NCBI GenBank assembly: GCA_002398515.1 | Contig: DGZL01000070.1 | Coordinates: 4,283 to 22,081, forward strand | Direction of reading: 5' to 3' | DNA length: 17,799 nucleotides | DNA from: Firmicutes bacterium UBA4981 | GTDB lineage: Bacteria; Bacillota; SHA-98; UBA4971 | Shown here: positions 7,271 to 14,544 of the stretch, piece by piece | Layout: each line of letters opens with the position of its first letter | Position numbering within the stretch: position 1 is the first letter of the stretch | Translations under genes and position numbers: made by a program | The notes under the pieces: generated by a model | What the model was told of the DNA's origin: nothing | Seen by the model: the letters and a program-made list of their open reading frames with translations, nothing else | Databases searched by the model: none

Positions 7271-8389
7271 TTGGCGGACGATAACGATAACCTACGAATC
7301 CTTCTGGTAGCCCTAAACTCCAGCTTCGGAGGGGTCGAGAGACACCTTGTAGATCTGTCGCCTGAGCTTGCGAAGCGAGGCCACGAAGTCACATTGGTGG
7401 CTCCCCGGCGATCTGTGCTTGCGGCAACCGCCCGCACATTTCCGGATGTCAAGGTAATTGAGTTATCCGGCTCTCCTATGAAGGCATTATCTCTAAGGCG
7501 CCTCTACAAGAACCTGTGTCCGGATATTGTCCACCTCCATAGCCCTCGGGCAAGCGTCACAGGACGGGCCGCAGCCAAGCTGCTTTCTGGGACGGAGCGG
7601 CACGGTATCACTGTTATTTCTACTGCCCATGGATGGATTTCGGTGAGGTTAAGATTACGCCTGGTGTACGAATGGATCTACAACAAGACAGCAACCTGGG
7701 AAGACGGCATCATAGCCGTGTCTGAAGCTGTCCGGGAGACTCTGGAGGACAACCAATACCCCAACAGGATCTATGTGGTACCTAACGGTATCTCCCCTGA
7801 TTGGACTCGTGGGCTTGTAGCAAGCTGGGATCCTGGCGAAAGGCCTCTCAGGCTCGGCTACTTCGGGCGACTGGAAGGTGAAAAAGGCTTCAGCGTGCTG
7901 GTGGAAGCCCTCAAGAGAGTTAGGTCAGATAGGTGGCAACTCAGCGTATATGGAGACGGTAGAGATCGTAACAAGTACGAAAAGAGCGTCCGCCTGGCAG
8001 GGCTCGATCGCCAAGTCCGGTTTGCAAGGGCCATACCTGCAGATGACGTTCCGGGTTCCATGGCGAACTGCCATGCAGTAGTTCTTCCGTCCCTTCAGGA
8101 AGGATGTCCTTATGTGGTGCTTGAAGCCCTCAGCTTAGGAGTTCCGATAGTAGGCAGCGCTGTCGGCGGAGTCCCTGACTTGGTGAGAGACGGAAAAGAC
8201 GGGCTGCTGATTTCTCCGGGTCAACCGGATGAGTTAGCTCACGCCATCCGGCGTCTCATTAAAGACCCTGAGCTGCTCTCTGTCCTCCGGCAAAACGCGC
8301 TGGCGCGTCAGGATGACTTTACTTCCCGGCAAATGACAGACCGGCTGGTATCTGTATACAGATCCGCTGTCGCAGAGCATCAGCTATGA
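7271..8389 (+). CDS. Glycosyltransferase family 4 (GT-B fold)
   Basis: About 372 residues from the TTG at 7271 (380 from ATG 7247). The N-terminal half begins ILLVALNSSFGGVERHLVDL, the glycine-rich acceptor loop seen in GT4 enzymes, and contains DIVHLHS and STAHGW. The C-terminal half has YFGRLEGEKGF and then EGCPYVVLEAL, the E-x7-E nucleotide-sugar-binding motif, followed by GVPIVGSAVGGVPDLV. These are classic retaining GT4 signatures; the enzyme transfers a sugar from a nucleotide donor to a lipid-linked acceptor at the inner face of the membrane. Donor and acceptor cannot be told from sequence. It is convergent with the sugar-transferase gene, overlapping by 10 bp, and probably contributes to the same polysaccharide although it is transcribed separately. 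The TTG start is preferred on ribosome-binding evidence. Confidence 0.88.
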   Translation: MADDNDNLRILLVALNSSFGGVERHLVDLSPELAKRGHEVTLVAPRRSVLAATARTFPDVKVIELSGSPMKALSLRRLYKNLCPDIVHLHSPRASVTGRAAAKLLSGTERHGITVISTAHGWISVRLRLRLVYEWIYNKTATWEDGIIAVSEAVRETLEDNQYPNRIYVVPNGISPDWTRGLVASWDPGERPLRLGYFGRLEGEKGFSVLVEALKRVRSDRWQLSVYGDGRDRNKYEKSVRLAGLDRQVRFARAIPADDVPGSMANCHAVVLPSLQEGCPYVVLEALSLGVPIVGSAVGGVPDLVRDGKDGLLISPGQPDELAHAIRRLIKDPELLSVLRQNALARQDDFTSRQMTDRLVSVYRSAVAEHQL

Positions 8390-9789
8390 TAGGACGCGTC
8401 TTCACAATCGGAGTTAACCGAATCTGAAGTCGGCGCGCCTTCTTCAACTATTGCCGATCCGCCGGGTCTCGCCAATCCGTTTGCTTTATCCGGAGTAAAG
8501 GCCACTTTCAAAGTCCTTAGGATTATCTGCAGATCCAGCAGTAATGAGAAACTGCGTATGTAATACAGGTCATACTTCAGTTTATCTTCCGGATTCGTTG
8601 AATACCGCCCTTCTATCTGAGCCAAACCTGTTATACCCGGCTTAACTTGCAGCCGGTATCTGTAATCCCGGATACGATCATTGAACTGCTCCACGAAGAA
8701 CGGACGTTCAGGACGGGGGCCGACAAAACTCATATCCCCTTGTAGGACATTGATTAGCTGGGGAAGTTCATCAAGCCTCAGACTTCTCAGTATCCGTCCC
8801 ACCTTGGTAATCCGCGGATCACCTTCCCATGTCAGGACAGGCCCGGTATCTCGTTCGGCATCTTGTATCATGGTTCGGAATTTGAGCAGTTTGAATGGCT
8901 TACCCCTCCAGCCTATCCTTTCCTGAGAATAGAAAGGGCTGCCGGATGATGTTAACATAATTGCAGAGCTGATAACAAGAATAAGAGGAGACAGGATCAC
9001 AAGAAGGGCCAAAGCCAAAATCGCATCAAATACCCTTTTTACCAGCTGCTGTCCTTTGTCAATCGACAGACTCTCAACTCGAAGGATCATAACATCATCG
9101 AGCCTGCCGAGTCGAGCTCGGTGAAGCAAGATGTCATACAGGTCAGGAACTACATAGACATCCTTTCCGAGCTCAAGGCATATCCGAACAACATCTTCCT
9201 TAACATTCGCCGGAAGCGAATCCCCGAAACATACGATATCAACAGCATTGAGTATTTCAGGATTATATGCCTCAGTAGAATCTAACATGTGGGTTACCTG
9301 CAAAGAATGACCGAAAAGCGAACTAATCCTTGCCGCCACCACCTGGTTCTGCGCTGCGCTTCCGATAACCGCTACCTTCCTGACCTTCCCTTCCCGCGGA
9401 ATCAGGCGCATGATTAAGAGGCGTGAAGAAGAAAGGACGAGAACGTGAAACATGAAGCCTAGAATGAATATGGTCCTCGGAAAAGCGAACTCCCTGGTCA
9501 GAAAAGCAATGGCCATCCCGCCGATACCTGTTAGGAATGCGCTTAGGGTTGCGTTGTAGATTATTTCAACAGGCCACCGGAAGTCATCATCGTATCCGCC
9601 GGAGAGCCAGAAGGATATTACGCTCATAATTCCAATCCACGGGGACAGTCGAAGAAAGGCATTTAGGTTCACTTGGGGAATATCGGTCCCGAACTTCACG
9701 AGGAATCCCAGAAAGTAAGCGACATTCACCAGGATGGCGTCGAGTATGCCCAGATTAGTAGCAGACCATTTGCTAGATGCCGCGTTCAA
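8380..9789 (-). CDS. Polyprenyl-phosphate sugar-1-phosphate transferase (initiating enzyme)
   Basis: This is a 469-residue protein. The N-terminal region has about four hydrophobic segments (residues 10-120), followed by a soluble part starting KVAVIGSA (about 138-145), as in long polyisoprenyl-phosphate hexose-1-phosphate transferases. The catalytic domain starts at about 251 with KRVFDA and a membrane helix, then KFRTM (303-307), RLDELPQ (338-344, containing the catalytic Asp-Glu pair), GPRP (357-360) and PGITG (384-388). Such enzymes move a sugar phosphate from a UDP-sugar to undecaprenyl phosphate and so start the repeat unit of an exopolysaccharide, capsule or O-antigen. The length and layout match the WbaP/WcaJ/CpsE group; the sugar is not predictable. 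The start is TTG at 9789, with GAGGTGAG about five bases upstream, and it overlaps the polymerase gene by 17 bp. The last roughly 35 residues are an acidic tail outside the family core. Confidence 0.92.
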   Translation of the reverse strand: MNAASSKWSATNLGILDAILVNVAYFLGFLVKFGTDIPQVNLNAFLRLSPWIGIMSVISFWLSGGYDDDFRWPVEIIYNATLSAFLTGIGGMAIAFLTREFAFPRTIFILGFMFHVLVLSSSRLLIMRLIPREGKVRKVAVIGSAAQNQVVAARISSLFGHSLQVTHMLDSTEAYNPEILNAVDIVCFGDSLPANVKEDVVRICLELGKDVYVVPDLYDILLHRARLGRLDDVMILRVESLSIDKGQQLVKRVFDAILALALLVILSPLILVISSAIMLTSSGSPFYSQERIGWRGKPFKLLKFRTMIQDAERDTGPVLTWEGDPRITKVGRILRSLRLDELPQLINVLQGDMSFVGPRPERPFFVEQFNDRIRDYRYRLQVKPGITGLAQIEGRYSTNPEDKLKYDLYYIRSFSLLLDLQIILRTLKVAFTPDKANGLARPGGSAIVEEGAPTSDSVNSDCEDASYHS

Positions 9790-11401
9790 TAGCTCTCACC
9801 TCTCGCAGAGCCAGTGCCCATAGCAGCCACAAATGTCGAAAATGCAGACTGTCTATGAACAGGCCGTTGGCAATAAGGGCAATAAGGCTTGCTGTAAGCC
9901 ATAGCCTGTCTCCGGTAAGCCTTAACGCATTATTCTTACCGCCTGCCGTGGATACGGCCCCATCGCTAGTTTTGCCCGCTGTCTTAGTGCCTGCTTTGCC
10001 TACCTTCTCAGTGCCCTGCCGGGCCGTGCCGCCGACATTTCCCATCGTGTTATCACATGTCCCACCCACTGTTCCATTGTCTACCATGCACGCCGTGTTG
10101 CAGAGCACCCCACCCACCACTGTCCGGGTATCTGCCGACCGCACCGTCTCGCCACACGCCCTACCTACAGTTGGGCTGCCTGCCTTGGCCACTGCAACAA
10201 CCGCAAAGATAAGCGGAATCACCAGAGATACCAACCCAAAAATTCCATTCTCGGCCAAAACGCGGAGGTACGTATTGTGGGCGGAAGGCGTGACAAAACT
10301 TGCGCCAAGCCTCTCTTGTATGCCGGGCGAGAGGATTTCAAAGTTGCCCGGCCCTACTCCGATTACAGGATGGCTTTTCCAAAGCTCCAAAGCAGCCTGC
10401 CATGCATAGAGACGACCGCCCGTATCGTACTCATACAGGCCGGCAGCAAACGGTCCCATGCCACTCTGTAGTGACGGCCTGCCTACGGCAAAGGGTATCT
10501 CTATCCCTAATCTACCGGCAATGTCGGCCATGTAGCGCTCTACTCCGTAAACTACTGACTTTACGAAACCCGTGTGCGGCAGTACTCTGGCAGATAAGCT
10601 AATGGTGATATTGTCACCTGTCGATGTATACATTACAGGCAGGACTACCAGGACGATGCATGCGATAGCAACCAGGTGCGCGATCTTCCTCCTTAAGCTC
10701 GTCCCGGACAGAACTGTTGCCACCAGAAGTCCTAATCCCCAAGAGAGAACTGCTGAACGGCTGGCGGTATGAAATATCGCTGAGACTATGAAGAAGAGGA
10801 CTGCCCAAAAACCTAAGCTTTCGGCCCGGCCTTTATCCAGTGCTCTCCCGGACAAGAAAAGCGCAGCAGGTATCAAGAAAGACCCTGCCACATTAGGATC
10901 CTTAAATAGACCCATAGGCCTATCGGCAAAGGTCATTCGAGAAAGTGCAGGCAGGTTCAATATGTTCCCCAGAAAACCTGCCCAGATGAGAGTGGCTGTC
11001 ACTAAGGAGGCTATCATGTAAGCCTTGACAAGTTGCTGCCGAAAGCCATCGTTCTCCGAGGTCAGACCAAAAACAAGTATCGAGAAGGCAACTAGATAAG
11101 CGGTCATTCCAAAGAAACGGATTCCTGATTTCACGGATACCGCGCTTATCAATCCTACTGCATTAATCGATATGAAAACCAGCAGCGAAACTGCAACAAT
11201 CCTCGGCAGTCCGGTGATGCTGCGCCCGAGAACAGGTAGCCCGGCTACAAATGCAAGGAGGGCCAGAATATCACATGGGGCAGGTTGAAAACAGACCACA
11301 AATCCCATAGCTACCGCTGCCTGGATAAGGACGGATGACATATCGATGGCACGTTGATAGGCTCCGGTCTCAGCGCGATGACATAGTCGCGTCTCCATCA
11401 T
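9773..11401 (-). CDS. O-antigen polymerase/ligase (Wzy/WaaL-type) membrane protein
   Basis: This is a 542-residue protein with about ten to twelve hydrophobic segments. Diagnostic parts are GLFKDPNVAGSFL (164-176), a large loop before WKSHPVIGVGPGNFE (341-355) and SAHNTYLRVLAENG (373-386). These are hallmarks of the O-antigen ligase / Wzy-like superfamily (the His in the last motif is typically essential). It would polymerise lipid-linked repeat units or ligate glycan on the outer face of the inner membrane; which of the two cannot be decided from sequence. Oddly, about 84 residues (407-490) rich in Gly, Thr and Val, with four Cys, sit between the last two membrane regions; they look like an expanded 15-bp repeat array. 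ATG 11401 overlaps the stop of the GT2 gene in ATGATGA, pointing to coupled translation. Confidence 0.85.
   Translation of the reverse strand: MMETRLCHRAETGAYQRAIDMSSVLIQAAVAMGFVVCFQPAPCDILALLAFVAGLPVLGRSITGLPRIVAVSLLVFISINAVGLISAVSVKSGIRFFGMTAYLVAFSILVFGLTSENDGFRQQLVKAYMIASLVTATLIWAGFLGNILNLPALSRMTFADRPMGLFKDPNVAGSFLIPAALFLSGRALDKGRAESLGFWAVLFFIVSAIFHTASRSAVLSWGLGLLVATVLSGTSLRRKIAHLVAIACIVLVVLPVMYTSTGDNITISLSARVLPHTGFVKSVVYGVERYMADIAGRLGIEIPFAVGRPSLQSGMGPFAAGLYEYDTGGRLYAWQAALELWKSHPVIGVGPGNFEILSPGIQERLGASFVTPSAHNTYLRVLAENGIFGLVSLVIPLIFAVVAVAKAGSPTVGRACGETVRSADTRTVVGGVLCNTACMVDNGTVGGTCDNTMGNVGGTARQGTEKVGKAGTKTAGKTSDGAVSTAGGKNNALRLTGDRLWLTASLIALIANGLFIDSLHFRHLWLLWALALREVRAIERGI
9971..10180. 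repeat. Degenerate 15-bp periodic insert within the polymerase gene
   Basis: Cut into consecutive 15-base blocks from 9971, many blocks end in GTGCC, CTGCC, TTGCC or a close variant (for example those ending at 10000, 10015, 10030, 10075, 10165 and 10180). The translation on the coding strand is low in complexity, with recurring VGGT and GT/NT motifs, and lies in one extramembrane loop. The periodicity is more decayed than in the two arrays of the beta-barrel gene, so it is only moderately supported. Confidence 0.4.
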
Positions 11402-12252
11402 CGGCCCCCTTTGTCCAGCGCAATCACTCCTGCAACTTTACGAACAAGGCTGAACCTGGCAGACAAATCCCCAGGAGTCAGGAAAGCCACTGCTGTCCTG
11501 GCCAGGAGCTGCCTGTTCCAAATCCTACGTTCTCCACTGTCGCGCAGCTCTCCGCCAATCCCGAGCAATGCCTCAACATGGCCTGCACGCATAGGGAATC
11601 TCGAATTGGTGAGGTTCCCCGAATGAACTCTATAGCGCACCAACGGCTCAAAGACGCAATAAAACCGGTATCGTCTGGCCAGTCTTAGCCAGAGGAGGTA
11701 GTCTTCAGCATACCTCATGGAAGGCTCGAATCCTCCTACCTCTTGGATGAGGCGGCGTTTCACAAGGACAGACTGACACGGGACAAAGTTGCGCACAAGG
11801 AGCGCTTGGAATATGTCTCCTTGCTTCAAGAATGAAGGATCCCACAGATTACCGAGGCTTCTCCCCTCTTCATCCATGATCTCCACTGATGAATACACTA
11901 CTACCTCAGTCGAATCGCGGCTTTTCGCTCTTTCGTATTGGCATATCTGTTTCTCCAGCTTCGTAGAAACCCAGATATCATCTGAGTCCTGAAAACCAAC
12001 AAAGGCACCGCCTGCATACGTAAGGCCCAGGTTGCGGGCACCTGCCGGGCCTAAGTTCACATCACTTCTGATCACGGTCAGCCTGTCATCATCCACGTCA
12101 GCCAGAAGCCGGGCTGTCCCGTCTGTAGATGCGTCATCTACAACAATGACCTCCAGGTCAGGCATGGACTGCCGAAGGACTGAGTTTACCGCCGAAAGGA
12201 CATACTTCCGACAGTTGTAGGTTGGAATGATAACCGAAACCAAAGGTGGCAT
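11398..12252 (-). CDS. Glycosyltransferase family 2 (GT-A fold)
   Basis: About 284 residues from the ATG at 12252. It starts PPLVSVIIPTYN, followed by VIVVDDASTDGT (the nucleotide-binding Asp-Asp region), NLGPAGARNLG and FQDSDDIW, whose DxD fits the metal-binding motif of inverting GT2 enzymes. MRYAEDYLLWLRL supplies the acceptor-side ED, the probable catalytic base. The enzyme adds a sugar to the lipid-linked repeat unit in the cytoplasm. A TTG at 12291 would add 13 residues, but AAGGAGG at 12259-12265, six bases from ATG 12252, decides for the shorter form. It ends in a TGA that overlaps the ATG of the polymerase gene and lies 63 bp after the upstream glycosyltransferase, as part of the minus-strand polysaccharide operon. 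Confidence 0.9.
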   Translation of the reverse strand: MPPLVSVIIPTYNCRKYVLSAVNSVLRQSMPDLEVIVVDDASTDGTARLLADVDDDRLTVIRSDVNLGPAGARNLGLTYAGGAFVGFQDSDDIWVSTKLEKQICQYERAKSRDSTEVVVYSSVEIMDEEGRSLGNLWDPSFLKQGDIFQALLVRNFVPCQSVLVKRRLIQEVGGFEPSMRYAEDYLLWLRLARRYRFYCVFEPLVRYRVHSGNLTNSRFPMRAGHVEALLGIGGELRDSGERRIWNRQLLARTAVAFLTPGDLSARFSLVRKVAGVIALDKGGR

Positions 12253-12258
12253 CTTGCG

Positions 12259-12265
12259 CCTCCTT
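12259..12265 (-). promoter_or_regulatory. Ribosome binding site of the GT2 gene
   Basis: A perfect AAGGAGG on the minus strand, six bases before ATG 12252. It shows that translation starts there rather than at the upstream TTG 12291. Confidence 0.7.
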
Positions 12266-12315
12266 ATCATCCATGAGAGACTATCAGCCAATTGCCTGCC
12301 GGCCTCTTAGTTGAC

Positions 12316-13509
12316 TCAGGCCTTCGCAGGCTGAATCCTACGATGACGCTGCTCTAAGTCCTCTATGATGGTTCTGGCCAGGTTCGCTCCTGTATTGAAT
12401 CTTCGCAGCTCATCCCCTGCTGCCAGCGCTTCATCGGAGAACTTCTCATAATCCATGCGTATGGTATCCATGGCCCGAATTACCGTCTCCGGCTCCACAT
12501 CGTCTACTATGACTCCGCCTCCGTGCCTCGCAACCTGGTCTGCCAGAGATGACCCTCTGACCACGATCACCGGTTTCCCACGGGGAAACGTCTCCATTAA
12601 GATACTTGACCGTCTATTTGAATACCACTTGGGATCATAAAGACAGAGCACAATTGAACTCATGGATATCTGCTTGCCGAATTCGTCCGAAAACAGGGGT
12701 CGTTCAATGAGAGTGACGTTGCTTTGCCTTTTAGAGATTGCCTTGAGGCAGTCCACCCACTCTAAGGCGCCCGGCTCATACCCACTTGCAGGAGGGATGC
12801 ACTGTATTGTGAACTTGTAATCCTCGTTGCATTCAGACACCAGCCGGACGACAGCGGGGAATCCCTTTTCCAGCCGCACATCCCCCATGTAGCTGATGAT
12901 GAAGTCGGCTTCTTCACTTGATGCCTCACTTTTGGAGATAGTCTGCAGTTCCTCTTCAGATAACGGCACCATAGGCAATGGCACGTCACAAATCAAATCT
13001 ACATTGGCAGAAGTAATCTTCCTCTGAAACAGGTCTCTGCCAAGTGACGTCGGATGGAGGAATATTATCGGGTTTGTGGTCCGGTTGAAGTTTAGGTCTA
13101 TGAACGGCCTCAGAAATCTGGCCTTGGCTTGACTGATAACCAGCGCATGCAGATAGAGATATATCGGGGTGTGGGATCTGACCCTACTTGCGGCATACAA
13201 CGTCTCCCAGTTGTCCGAGGTAGTCATGAGGCACAAATCATAATCGCTTATGTATCTTTGCAGAAAGCCCGTAAGCCCATGAATATACCGGAGGTGCCAG
13301 GCAATCTTCGGGAGGATGGGCATCCCTCTGACACCTGTCAGCGAATACGGTATTGCCTTTTGCCCCAAATCCACGATCTCAGAGTGTCTCGGTATGAATA
13401 TGTCTACCTCATGCCCTAACTCTCTAAAGCCTGCCTCCACCTCGGACACAATATTATAGTAGTGGCCTGTCCTACTTTGGAGATACGGTTCTACTACAGC
13501 GACTCGCAC
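12316..13509 (-). CDS. Glycosyltransferase, GT4-like (GT-B fold)
   Basis: This is a 397-residue protein. It begins MRVAVVEPYLQSRTGHYYNI, a first strand and glycine-containing loop typical of GT-B enzymes. The C-terminal half has ISYMGDVRLEKGF and later SSILMETFPRGKPVIVV, fitting the second Rossmann domain and the conserved Glu region of GT4 enzymes, then GGGVIVDD. The match is weaker than for the gene at 7271: the E-x7-E motif is not canonical, so assignment to an exact family is uncertain. It is the first gene of the minus-strand operon, starting at GTG 13509, with only GGGAG about 13 bases upstream. No membrane segment is seen, so it probably acts peripherally at the cytoplasmic face. Confidence 0.75.
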   Translation of the reverse strand: MRVAVVEPYLQSRTGHYYNIVSEVEAGFRELGHEVDIFIPRHSEIVDLGQKAIPYSLTGVRGMPILPKIAWHLRYIHGLTGFLQRYISDYDLCLMTTSDNWETLYAASRVRSHTPIYLYLHALVISQAKARFLRPFIDLNFNRTTNPIIFLHPTSLGRDLFQRKITSANVDLICDVPLPMVPLSEEELQTISKSEASSEEADFIISYMGDVRLEKGFPAVVRLVSECNEDYKFTIQCIPPASGYEPGALEWVDCLKAISKRQSNVTLIERPLFSDEFGKQISMSSIVLCLYDPKWYSNRRSSILMETFPRGKPVIVVRGSSLADQVARHGGGVIVDDVEPETVIRAMDTIRMDYEKFSDEALAAGDELRRFNTGANLARTIIEDLEQRHRRIQPAKA

Positions 13510-13545
13510 GCCCCGCCACTCTCCCGTCCGCTTTCTACTTAAGCT

Positions 13546-13566
13546 AATCGTTATTCGCTAACGATT
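13546..13566. promoter_or_regulatory. Perfect inverted repeat in the polysaccharide operon leader
   Basis: AATCGTTA, five bases (TTCGC), then TAACGATT: eight-base perfect arms, 37 bp upstream of the GTG at 13509. There is no run of T on either side, so it is not a standard terminator. It could be an operator or a leader hairpin. Confidence 0.45.
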
Positions 13567-13586
13567 CTTCGTTTCCTTCCGGGCGA

Positions 13587-13603
13587 ATCATGGTTGCCAT
13601 GAT
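13587..13603. promoter_or_regulatory. Second perfect inverted repeat in the polysaccharide operon leader
   Basis: ATCATGG, TTG, CCATGAT: seven-base perfect arms around a three-base centre, just downstream (on -) of a candidate -10 at 13610-13615. That position would suit a repressor operator. Confidence 0.45.
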
Positions 13604-13609
13604 AACTCC

Positions 13610-13638
13610 CGCATACCTGTTTCCAGCGTCTAGGTCAA
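13610..13638 (-). promoter_or_regulatory. Candidate promoter of the polysaccharide operon
   Basis: On the minus strand TTGACC (13633-13638) matches a sigma-70 -35 in five of six bases, followed after 17 bases by TATGCG (13610-13615), a weak -10 (three of six). Position upstream of the operon and the correct spacing support it; the -10 does not. Confidence 0.3.
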
Positions 13639-13707
13639 GTGGCATGTATATGATTTAGTGAGCTGAGAGAATGAGAACGTCGGCCAAAAACATGGAGATT
13701 TCAGGTT

Positions 13708-14361
13708 TCAATTAATCCACAATATATACCGGTACATCAACCAGAAATGGCTGGCACTGCCTGCCAGCACAAATAGGTGGAATATCTCATGGAACCCGAA
13801 CCGTCCGGGGATGGGATTAGGACGCTTGAGCGCATAAATCACCGCGCCTACAGTGTAGAAGACTCCCCCAATGAGAAGCCACGCAATTCCCCCTGCCGGC
13901 ATAGATCGCACAAGGGGCGGAATAGCAATGACAGCCAGCCATCCCATGCCCACATAAAACAGAGTATATAACCAGCGGGGCGCATTCATCCAGAATATCT
14001 TCATGACGATACCTAAGACCGCTATCCCTAAGATAGTCCCGAAAATACTCCACCCCCAGGGCCCTCGTAACGGCACAAGACAAATAGGGGTGTACGACCC
14101 TGCAATCAGAATATAGATCATCATATGGTCGATACGCCTTAGGATTCCCGTCATGCGTTTGGAAAGAGAGAGACTATGATAGACAGTGCTTGCAGTATAG
14201 AGAAGAATGAGACTTGCCCCGAAGATTGCAAACGAGACTATATGCCAGGTCGTGGCATACAGGGCAGCTGAGTAGACGAGCACCACCAGTCCGGGGATAG
14301 CCAGTGCAGCACCGATCATGTGGGTCAATCCGCTTACAGGATCCTTAAGTTCATATGTCAT
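13708..14361 (-). CDS. Hemolysin III family (PAQR-like) integral membrane protein
   Basis: 217 residues from the ATG at 14361, the usual length for the family. Seven hydrophobic segments can be counted. Conserved features are DPVSGLTHMIGA near the N-terminus, the SxxYH motif in TASTVYHSL, RIDHMMIYILIAGSYTP, and FGFHEIFHLFVLAGSASHF near the C-terminus. These His, Ser and Asp positions form the metal site of the PAQR/hemolysin III superfamily, suggested to act as membrane hydrolases; the physiological role in bacteria is unsettled. A longer start (ATG 14409) would add 16 residues, but TAGGAGG six bases before 14361 decides. It is divergent from the sigma-54 activator; no sigma-54 promoter is visible between them. 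Confidence 0.92.
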   Translation of the reverse strand: MTYELKDPVSGLTHMIGAALAIPGLVVLVYSAALYATTWHIVSFAIFGASLILLYTASTVYHSLSLSKRMTGILRRIDHMMIYILIAGSYTPICLVPLRGPWGWSIFGTILGIAVLGIVMKIFWMNAPRWLYTLFYVGMGWLAVIAIPPLVRSMPAGGIAWLLIGGVFYTVGAVIYALKRPNPIPGRFGFHEIFHLFVLAGSASHFWLMYRYILWIN

Positions 14362-14367
14362 AGCGCG

Positions 14368-14374
14368 CCTCCTA
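14368..14374 (-). promoter_or_regulatory. Ribosome binding site of the hemolysin III gene
   Basis: TAGGAGG on the minus strand, six bases before ATG 14361, fixes the start. Confidence 0.7.
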
Positions 14375-14422
14375 ATTCCGCTTCCCGCGTCTTTTCTCGC
14401 AAGTCCCATCGCCGTGGATTTA

Positions 14423-14431
14423 AGTATACCA
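14423..14431 (-). promoter_or_regulatory. Candidate extended -10 promoter for the hemolysin III gene
   Basis: TGGTATACT on the minus strand is an extended -10 (TGn plus TATACT, five of six bases), about 60 bp upstream of the start. No good -35 is present at 17 bp, which extended -10 promoters can tolerate. Confidence 0.35.
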
Positions 14432-14485
14432 CATTCCTCCCGGACAAGACCGCTTGGGCTTGAAATCCCGGAAACAAGGAATTCT

Positions 14486-14502
14486 TAGGAAGGATTTTCC
14501 TA
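14486..14502. promoter_or_regulatory. Inverted repeat upstream of the sigma-54 activator
   Basis: TAGGAA, five bases, TTCCTA: a perfect six-base palindrome 42 bp before the activator start. ATTCTTAGG at about 14481 and CCTAGAAT at about 14509 form an imperfect outer pair. It could be an operator, perhaps for autoregulation, as activators of this type often bind such sites. Confidence 0.35.
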
Positions 14503-14544
14503 TATTTACCTAGAATACTTAAGTAAACCAGGTGGGATGTCATA

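Noticed and set aside
9777..10409. 210-codon plus-strand ORF, rich in Pro, Ala and Val
   Set aside because: It is antisense to the polymerase gene, whose membrane segments and family motifs are clear. The Pro spacing of about five residues simply reflects the 15-bp periodic insert.
13747..13768. Palindrome CTGGCA/TGCCAG inside the hemolysin III gene
   Set aside because: Short, within coding sequence, and explained by codons of conserved residues.
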